A stretch of DNA of 6,415 nt from an uncultured Clostridia bacterium (GTDB taxonomy: Bacteria; Bacillota; Clostridia; RUG12999), in contig CALLNG010000083.1 of the NCBI GenBank assembly GCA_938005345.1, forward strand, positions 1 through 6,415, written 5' to 3'. The position numbers and the translations under genes are program-made. The notes beneath the pieces were generated by a model. That model was not told the DNA's origin and made no database searches. It worked only from the letters and a program-made list of their open reading frames with translations. This document shows, piece by piece, positions 1-5,600 of the stretch (the first letter of the stretch is position 1; each line of letters opens with the position of its first letter).

Positions 1-61
1 ACCTGCCGACTTCGGGGTTATAGTACCTGCTTTGGAGGTAGTAGAAACCTGTCTCGGCTGG
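1..61 (-). pseudogene. Orphan Rhs-associated core fragment, start of a second Rhs C-terminal cassette
   Basis: The minus strand from 55 to 2 encodes ETGFYYLQSRYYNPEVGR, the most conserved piece of the Rhs-associated core, and the last base in view (T) is compatible with the Phe that normally follows. It aligns with ETGLYYVSSRYYDPEIGR of the large Rhs gene (residues 1010-1027) but with clearly different codons, so it is not a recent duplicate. The frame is closed upstream by TGA at 85-83, and the residues between (LPGTYRCPA) do not match the expected core, so no full Rhs gene leads into it. It is best read as a headless Rhs-CT cassette whose toxin tip would lie beyond the left edge. It is too short and open-ended to know whether it is expressed. 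Confidence 0.75.
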
Positions 62-75
62 GCATCTATATGTAC

Positions 76-102
76 CCGGCAATCACACAAGTGATTGCAC
101 GG
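76..102. repeat. Palindrome downstream of the recombinase gene (candidate terminator or att-site element)
   Basis: The plus strand has gcaatcac (79-86), loop acaa, gtgattgc (91-98): a perfect 8-bp inverted repeat. It extends by three more pairs (ccg at 76-78 with cgg at 100-102) if the A at 99 is bulged. It lies 27 bases after the recombinase stop and about 15 bases before the first clear Rhs codons. No T-run follows on the minus strand. Imperfect dyads near the 3' end of a serine recombinase gene are also what an attachment site looks like. Which role applies cannot be decided here. Confidence 0.55.
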
Positions 103-128
103 TCGTTATTCTCACTTTTATTCCTGTT

Positions 129-629
129 TCAAATTTCGTCTGCCATTCCGATGAAACGGTAAACAATGGTGATTTCCTGTTGCCGGCATCCGTCCACCTT
201 AACGGCATGCCCGATCTCAATTCGCTCAATTAACTGATTGAGCATATTTGCCGTGAGCGTTTCGATATTCAAATACTCATCCAGCACGGCTTTCAGTTTC
301 TGCACATTCTGCTCGTCGTTGCTCTCTGTGCCTAACTCTGCTTCAATCACCGCAAGCCTTGCGGTGATTTGCTTTTGTTCGTTGGTATACTCAGTTAGCA
401 TCGAATGATAGCTATCCGGCTCCAAGAGGTCAGCGGCAAAATCCTCGTACAGTTTTTTAATGATTCTTTTCAGCACAGTCAGCCGTTTACTGGCTTTGGC
501 TTGCTCGGCTATCAGCTTGTCCGTCTTTACCCGCTTGGTGCGTTGCTTTTGAATTCGTTCCAACAGCTCGCCGCTTTGCATTTTGTTTGCGATACTCCGC
601 ACCCGTTTCAACACCTCACCATACAAATA
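129..629 (-). pseudogene. C-terminal remainder of the serine recombinase, cut off by the in-frame stop
   Basis: Continues the recombinase in the same frame after the TAA at 632-630. It holds YGEVLKRVRSIANKM, a long helical, coiled-coil-like segment (about ELLERIQKQ to ARLAVIEAEL) and a DUF4368-like end with QQEITIVYRFIGMADEI before TGA at 131-129. In intact relatives the coiled coil helps synapsis and controls direction of recombination. The first possible restart is a TTG at 626-624, three bases after the TAA, but no Shine-Dalgarno sequence lies ahead of it; the next Met codon (in ANKMQSGE) also has none. Separate translation is therefore unlikely. The fragment is otherwise undamaged, with no frameshift, which suggests that the nonsense change is recent. 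A sequencing error or read-through cannot be excluded. Confidence 0.85.
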
Positions 630-1745
630 TTAGTAATAAATTGTGTGGTTGTGCTTGCAATCTTCTGGATTGGTATAGTGGTGAGTACAACGAATCAGCG
701 GTGTCGGCCCGGATTTCAGCGGCTTCATCATCAGCGTCATACGGTGTCCGCACTCCGCGCAAAAGGTCAGGTCTTTGAACACATTGTCAAAGTCATGCTT
801 TTTCGGCCGGTGCCGTAGACTGATGAGGGTTTGCACGCGTTCATAGTCCCCCCGGCTGACCAGCGGTTCATGGCGGTCGGCAACAACGATACGCTGTTCT
901 TTCGGTACTCTGACACACTCTTTCGTCTTGTAGTTGATAATCTCGACCTTGTGGTTCACCATATCTCCGGTGTATACCTGATCTCTGAGAATCGCTCTCA
1001 CAGTCTGATAACACCAACTGAAAAGAGAATCCTTGCCCTGCTGATACCTCGAAAAGCGTGTGTCGCCGTTCTGTACCTTGTAAACTCCCGGCGTGACGAT
1101 TTGCCTTGCGGTCAGAATCCGACTGATTTGCGAAAGACTGTTTCCGGCAAGAGAAAGGCAAAAGATTTCCTTTACCACGGCTGCGGCTTCTTCGTCTACG
1201 ATCAAGCGGTTTCGGTTTGTGGAATCTACCTTGTAGCCGTAAGGTGCCTGTGCATTGATATAGTACCCCTTGTAGGCTCTTTGGCACTTTGCTGACTTTA
1301 CCTTTCGTGACAAATCTTTTGCGCACATATCGTTCAGAATGTTCTTGAACGGTGCAATGTCATTATCGTCCCGATTGGTGTCGCTCCCGTCATTTACGGC
1401 AATATACCGTACCCGTTTCCAGCTGAAATACACATCGGTGTAATAGTCGGTCTGGATATAGTCCCTGCCCAGTCTGCTCAAATCCTTGGTAATAACGAGA
1501 TTAACCTTGCCATTGTCAATGTCCTCAAGCAGCCTTGTAAAAGCCGGACGGTTGAAATTTAATCCCGAATAGCCGTCATCCGCATAGATTGCATAAATAG
1601 GAAACCCTCGCTCGTGGCAGAAGTTCTCCAGCATCATCTTTTGCGTTTCAATGCTGACGCTTTCGCCTGCCTGTTCGTCATCCTTGCTGAGTCTGCAATA
1701 GACCGCTGTACTGTAAATGGTTTGCTCATTCCTCACTTGTTCCAT
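630..1745 (-). CDS. Large serine recombinase, N-terminal 371 residues up to a premature stop
   Basis: Site-specific recombinase of the large serine (resolvase/invertase) family, which cuts and rejoins DNA at attachment sites through a phosphoserine link. Seen: the catalytic domain with VYCRLSKDD (Ser20 the likely nucleophile, Arg18 beside it) and TKDLSRLGRDY (Arg91 and Arg94 in the usual place); the Recombinase domain with YINAQAPYGYK and VDEEAAAVVKEIF around 160-210; and a zinc ribbon with Cys329, Cys332, Cys353 and Cys363. The ATG at 1745 has AAAGGAG six bases upstream and overlaps the previous gene by 20 bases. The frame ends with TAA at 632-630 straight after the ribbon, although the same frame continues open to 129. 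The whole gene is thus 1745-129, about 538 codons, the usual family length. The product as read lacks the coiled-coil and DUF4368-like tail, so it is probably inactive or altered. Confidence 0.9.
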   Translation of the reverse strand: MEQVRNEQTIYSTAVYCRLSKDDEQAGESVSIETQKMMLENFCHERGFPIYAIYADDGYSGLNFNRPAFTRLLEDIDNGKVNLVITKDLSRLGRDYIQTDYYTDVYFSWKRVRYIAVNDGSDTNRDDNDIAPFKNILNDMCAKDLSRKVKSAKCQRAYKGYYINAQAPYGYKVDSTNRNRLIVDEEAAAVVKEIFCLSLAGNSLSQISRILTARQIVTPGVYKVQNGDTRFSRYQQGKDSLFSWCYQTVRAILRDQVYTGDMVNHKVEIINYKTKECVRVPKEQRIVVADRHEPLVSRGDYERVQTLISLRHRPKKHDFDNVFKDLTFCAECGHRMTLMMKPLKSGPTPLIRCTHHYTNPEDCKHNHTIYY

Positions 1746-1923
1746 GTTCTGCTCCTTTCCGGGAACAAAGTGAATCCTGAGATTGTTCGGTTTCTTTTAT
1801 TACACCGTGGTATCTTCTCTCCGTCAATACGGCAGCACTTGACAAAAACACTGCCGAAAAGACATCTTCCGGATTTTGCTTGCCTACGAAACACTCGTGA
1901 ACAATCAGCTTGATCTTTCCCAT
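1726..1923 (-). CDS. Small accessory protein encoded upstream of the serine recombinase
   Basis: 65-residue protein starting MGKIKLIVHECFVGKQNPED and ending in a hydrophilic, charged tail. The first half (IKLIVHECF...DVFSAVFLSSAAVL) could form strand and helix; the tail looks disordered. I believe short proteins of this general look occur beside recombinase genes of clostridial mobile elements, but I cannot name a family or function. The ATG at 1923 is chosen because AAAGGAGG sits five bases upstream. A longer in-frame reading from a TTG at 2013 would have to run through a perfect hairpin and lacks a ribosome binding site, so it is rejected. The stop overlaps the recombinase start by 20 bases, which points to one transcript and translational coupling. 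Confidence 0.65.
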   Translation of the reverse strand: MGKIKLIVHECFVGKQNPEDVFSAVFLSSAAVLTERRYHGVIKETEQSQDSLCSRKGAEHGTSEE

Positions 1924-1928
1924 AGTTG

Positions 1929-1936
1929 CCTCCTTT
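1929..1936 (-). promoter_or_regulatory. Ribosome binding site that decides the start of the small accessory gene
   Basis: The minus strand reads AAAGGAGG, then CAACT, then ATG (1923-1921). The good match and spacing favour the 65-residue form over the longer upstream TTG reading. Confidence 0.7.
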
Positions 1937-1947
1937 ACCGTGAGAGT

Positions 1948-1981
1948 AACAGTTGGAGGGAGAGAAGTCCCTCCAACTGTT
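1948..1981. repeat. Perfect 14-bp inverted repeat in the leader of the recombinase module
   Basis: The arms aacagttggaggga (1948-1961) and tccctccaactgtt (1968-1981) are exact reverse complements with a six-base loop, gagaag. On the minus strand the hairpin ends 24 bases before the ATG of the small accessory gene and 12 bases before its ribosome binding site. Neither strand has a T-run after it, so it is not a classical intrinsic terminator. It may be a leader structure, a protein-binding site or an insulator against read-through from the toxin operon. Confidence 0.75.
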
Positions 1982-2020
1982 TCCTCACATAAAGCCCAAA
2001 AAGCAAGTCTCAACTTTGAA

Positions 2021-2039
2021 TGTTCACAAAATGTTTACA
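2021..2039. promoter_or_regulatory. Imperfect dyad, possible operator ahead of the recombinase module
   Basis: The 19-base string tgttcacaaaatgtttaca has half-sites TGTxxACA and TGTxxACA in inverted order (arms 2021-2028 and 2032-2039; two mismatched pairs per arm set). It lies in the 197-base gap (1924-2120) between the putative immunity gene and the small accessory gene. The rest of that gap holds the 14-bp hairpin at 1948-1981 and two short inverted repeats (gtttgg/ccaaac at 2077-2092; ttggga/tcccaa at 2102-2116). No convincing -35/-10 pair is seen. Confidence 0.25.
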
Positions 2040-2101
2040 TGTTGCAAGCTGCATGCTGTGTACCAGCAAGCATCGCGTTTGGTCACCCAAACACAGACTT
2101 G

Positions 2102-2116
2102 TTGGGATAGTCCCAA
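2102..2116 (-). terminator. Short hairpin after the putative immunity gene (weak terminator candidate)
   Basis: The minus strand reads ttggga, loop cta, tcccaa, beginning five bases after the TAA at 2123-2121. The stem is only six pairs and no T-run follows, so it is a poor intrinsic terminator. It is listed because it is the only structure directly behind the toxin/immunity unit. Confidence 0.2.
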
Positions 2117-2120
2117 GCCC

Positions 2121-2633
2121 TTACAAAAAATCAATACCAGAAATATTATTTAAGGTCAAATAAAGACAATGCAATTGGTGGCTTTTTACAACCATAATTA
2201 TATGAGGTGCAAACTCAATCACTTCCCCAATCGATTCAGGATTGCCGATGCATAGGATGTTCTTTCTTTCATCCCAATACACTTTATTTGAAAACGGATG
2301 ATAATGGCAACCTTCTCCAGGAAAAAGCATCTCGCCACTTTTAATAAAAACTCTTCTCGCTTTCGATTCTGGCAAAACTAAAGGTTTATGCAACACTTTT
2401 AATTCATCTAAAAAGCTTTGAAATTTTATACAAAGACCAGTAGAACTATCAACTATAAGTTCAAATCGCCAATTGCCACCAAGCAATATACTGTAATCTC
2501 CATTTGTTGTGGATTGATATAATAAAGACCTATCTTCCGTTAGGTAAAAATCATTTCTGTCCTTAACAGAATCCCTATCATACAAATCGCCAATCATAAA
2601 CTCAATCTTATTCATTTGGATATGATTTTTCAT
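2121..2633 (-). CDS. Probable immunity protein for the Rhs toxin tip (unrecognised family)
   Basis: 170-residue soluble protein with no signal peptide and no membrane segment; I do not recognise the family. It starts with MKNHIQMNKIEFMIGD. The middle and end are mixed alpha/beta, with aromatic and His-rich segments (EGCHYHPFSNKVYWDE, KSHQLHCLYLTLNN). The ATG at 2633 is chosen because AGGAGG lies five bases upstream; the internal Met7 and Met13 have no such site. It begins 14 bases after the stop of the Rhs gene on the same strand and shares the low GC of the toxin tip (about one third in a hand-counted 60-base line). Position, size and composition are what is known of immunity genes in Rhs and CDI loci: a cytoplasmic protein that binds and blocks the tip encoded just before it. 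The role is inference from context only. Confidence 0.72.
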   Translation of the reverse strand: MKNHIQMNKIEFMIGDLYDRDSVKDRNDFYLTEDRSLLYQSTTNGDYSILLGGNWRFELIVDSSTGLCIKFQSFLDELKVLHKPLVLPESKARRVFIKSGEMLFPGEGCHYHPFSNKVYWDERKNILCIGNPESIGEVIEFAPHIIMVVKSHQLHCLYLTLNNISGIDFL

Positions 2634-2638
2634 TTTTT

Positions 2639-2644
2639 CCTCCT
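2639..2644 (-). promoter_or_regulatory. Strong ribosome binding site of the putative immunity gene
   Basis: The minus strand reads AGGAGG, then AAAAA, then ATG. This is a full-consensus Shine-Dalgarno site placed between the Rhs stop (2650-2648) and the next start (2633). It fixes the start and suggests efficient translation of the immunity protein from the shared transcript. Confidence 0.8.
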
Positions 2645-2647
2645 ATT

Positions 2648-5600
2648 TTAAAAACCATGTCCCCAATGCCACACTAAATCTTTGGCGGTATTTATTCCCA
2701 ATCTCCAAAGTTTTTCTTTTCCATTTACAGAACCCATAGCGCTAAAGACATAACCAAATGAATCTTTTGTCATTTTACCATATTTAATCACTTGCTTTTG
2801 TGTTAATACAGAGTTTGCATATGGTCTGCTCATATGTGTGACATCAGAAATAGTGTCGGTATAATTGTAATTCTGAATATTATTATAGGCTTTTATTCGA
2901 GGCGCATTTTTTGCGGTCCATCCACCACGTATTGCCGTTCCTATCTCTGCTACAGCTGCAGTGGTATTAGAGTAAACATCATAAGCTTTTTCGTTTCCAC
3001 GGAAAACATCATCTCGTACAGAATTATGACCAGTCGCCGCCTCACCTAATTCAGACACACCATTTACTGCGGTTAATGCTCCAGCAGTTACCGTAACCGC
3101 TGCAACAGCCATCATTGCAGGCGCAGCTACCCCACAAGTCAAAACAGAAACACCAACACAAATCGCTGTAATGCCAATAGCTAACCAACCAGCACCCTTT
3201 CCAAAACTTGACCAATCAAATGTTCCATAGGGGTCATATCCCATAACAGGGTTATTGCCACAGTAGGCAAATAGATTGTAACTGGTAAGTCCTCCCATAC
3301 CTAAATATGCGATGTCGTCTGCATTAATAAACCGACCGATCTCAGGATCATAATAACGGCTGGATACATAGTACAACCCGGTTTCGGGATCGAAGAAGTA
3401 GCCGCGGTAGCGGAGGGGGTTGGCGTTGGCTATATGGGCTGAATCTGGGGAGATGGGATTGCCCTGAGCGTCCAGAACGGTGGGCACGCCCCAGGCATCG
3501 TAACGATACTGATAGAGCAGATTGCCGCTGGCGTCAACGGCGCCGAGAATATCTCCCTGGAGATTCTTGAGATAGAAATAATAGGACGAATTGTATTTGT
3601 AGCCTATAACCGAATCATTATCATAGATAAAGGTCATGCCGCCGAGCGGAGTGTCCGCATAGAGGAGGACGCCGTTATCGTAGATGTAATTGTAGCTGGA
3701 GCCGTTAATGGTTTTGGCCAGGCGCACGCCCGAAGCGTCGTAGGAATAGGTATAGGCGTTTGAGCCCTGAGAGACGGAGGCGAGCTGGCGGCCGTATTGC
3801 CATGCAAAAGCCATGCCGTCCCGATACTGAAGGGGATTGCCTATTTCATCATAGAGTATATCATCTCCGTTGAAATTAATCAAGAGGTCTTTCCATCCGG
3901 AGGAGGCATAGGAATAGGATTTTTCAGAGAGGGGAGAGCCGGAGAGCTCGCCCAGGGAATAGGGGTAGGTTTTGGCCGAGGTGATATTGCCGCCGGCGTC
4001 GTAGGAATAGAGGACGGTTATATCTGCCTCCTGGTCGTTAACCCGGATTAACTGGTCCAGGCCGTCGTATTGATAGGACAGAGCGGAAGTCTGGCCGTCT
4101 GCGAGCCTGGAGAGGGAGGAGATATTGCCGTTTGCGTCGTAGGAATAGGAATGAGTAAACAACGGCTGATCGGCAGAGTTGTTAAAGCCAACGTAGTGGC
4201 TGCTTATCAAATTGGTAGTACGCTGGCCAGAAACGTTTTCATACTCAAACGTCTGATTGAGTATCTTTCGCTGGGGATTAAGACCGCTTGTGGGAAAGAG
4301 GGTGTTAAGATTGGTAAGTCGGTTAAGGCTGTCGTATACCCTGAGATTGGAGGCGCCTGAGCTAAAATCAGTGGCATAGAGCAGGCTGTCCTGGGTGTAG
4401 GTGTAGTTTTGAACATGCTTCTCTCCGTTGATGTTAATAATCTTTTTGGTCAGCCTGTTAAGCTTATCGTAGGAATATTGATAGGAAACGCCGTCGCTGC
4501 GCCTGGCCTCAATAAGGCGGGAGAGCATATCGTAGGAATATTCGTAGGTGAAGCCGGCGGCATGGTCAATGCAGCGCGCGGTCTGGCCCTTGTTATTGTA
4601 TATATATTCCTCAATTACGGAGCCGTTGAGCTTTTTGGCCGTGACGCGGTCGTAATTGTCGTAGAGATATTCGATATAGTCGCCGCTGCCGTAGGTGGTT
4701 TTGGCCAGCAGGCCGTCCTTAAGGGCGTATTCGTTGGAGGATAGCAGGCTGCCTCCGGCAGAAACGGAGGTAACATTGCCCCATTTATCATAGACGAAAT
4801 CATAATCGAAGCCGTTATGAGTAATCTTTTTCAAGCGCCAGTATTGATCGTAAGTATAGCCGACCGTATGCATAACGCCCTGGCTGGCAGTGGCGGAAAC
4901 GGAGGTGAGATAGTTGTGGTCGTTATATGAATAGTTGGTCTCATTTCCGTTAGGAGCCACAATTTTAGAAACGACGCCGTTATTTGAATTAACCAGATAG
5001 GAGGTGATATTGCCCCGCTGGTCCTGCGAGCTGTTGACATAATTGTTGTTTATATCATAGAGCTGGGAGGATGAGATATACGGCTTGGAGGTGTCCAGAG
5101 AGCCGTTCTCGTTAATGACGCCCATAGAGGTTTGTATCAAAACGTCTGACGAGCTGTATGAATATGTAAAGCCGTTGCCGCGCTGCTGGGAGCGGGCGGC
5201 CGTGAGCCGATGGGGCCTGTTGGCGTCGGTATAGAAGTATTTATAGGTTTCGTTGTTCTCGTTAGTGAGCTGAACCAGCTCATTGGCGCTGTTGAAGGTA
5301 TAGGCTTGATTGCGCTGGGCGTTATCCGAAGCGGAAATCAGATTGCCCTTGGAATCGTAGGTGTAGGCGCTGCCCGTCTGGTCGAAAGTGAGCATAAGCT
5401 CGTCAAAATAGGCGGCGTCAGGCTGACGGTAGAACATCATAAAGAAGCGGATGCGGTCCACCTCTTTATCAGGATTGGTGGTAAAAATATCGCTCTTATA
5501 CTGCTTGGCCGTGGTGTCGTAATTGAAATGGATATTATACCATTGGAAGGAGCCGTCTTTATATTTTATTTCCAATTCCATGCATATATCCCGGCCGCCG

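Larger units (their letters stand above)
64..1981 (-). mobile_element. Small recombinase module, probable integrated element or remnant
   Basis: The two-gene unit (65-residue ORF plus large serine recombinase) is flanked by unrelated toxin-locus DNA: the immunity gene on the right and a headless Rhs core fragment on the left. Large serine recombinases usually sit at one end of the element that they mobilise, close to an attachment site. No cargo, relaxase or replication gene is in the unit, so it may be a minimal element, a decayed remnant of a larger one, or a resident recombinase of the toxin locus. The boundaries given are only the limits of the unit, from the hairpin ahead of it to the first recognisable Rhs codons; no target duplication or att pair could be identified. 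Confidence 0.35.

Noticed and set aside
624..626. TTG restart giving a separate 165-residue protein after the recombinase stop
   Set aside because: The TTG lies three bases after the TAA in the same frame, has no Shine-Dalgarno sequence, and the protein is simply the missing tail of the recombinase.
405..1326. Plus-strand frames 405-818 and 831-1295, and an alternative minus frame 868-1326
   Set aside because: They overlap the recombinase, whose catalytic, Recombinase and zinc-ribbon motifs identify the true frame.
1924..2013. Upstream extension of the small accessory gene to a TTG at 2013
   Set aside because: No ribosome binding site lies before the TTG, the added residues would be encoded by the perfect hairpin, and the ATG at 1923 has AAAGGAGG at ideal spacing.
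1910..2153. Plus-strand 66-codon frames across the intergenic region
   Set aside because: They run through the hairpin and into the end of the putative immunity gene, differ by frame only, and lack ribosome binding sites or recognisable composition.
3736..4150. Recurrent gcgtcgtaggaatag strings considered as a CRISPR-like or intergenic repeat
   Set aside because: Spacing is irregular, and each copy is in frame as the YSYDA motif of the YD repeats, so they are coding repeats.
3797..4744. Several plus-strand open frames (3797-4051, 4070-4360, 4409-4744) opposite the YD repeats
   Set aside because: They repeat the same Gly/Val/Ile-rich pattern that results from reading Tyr-Asp-Gly-Asn codons backwards; they are shadows of the repeat array.
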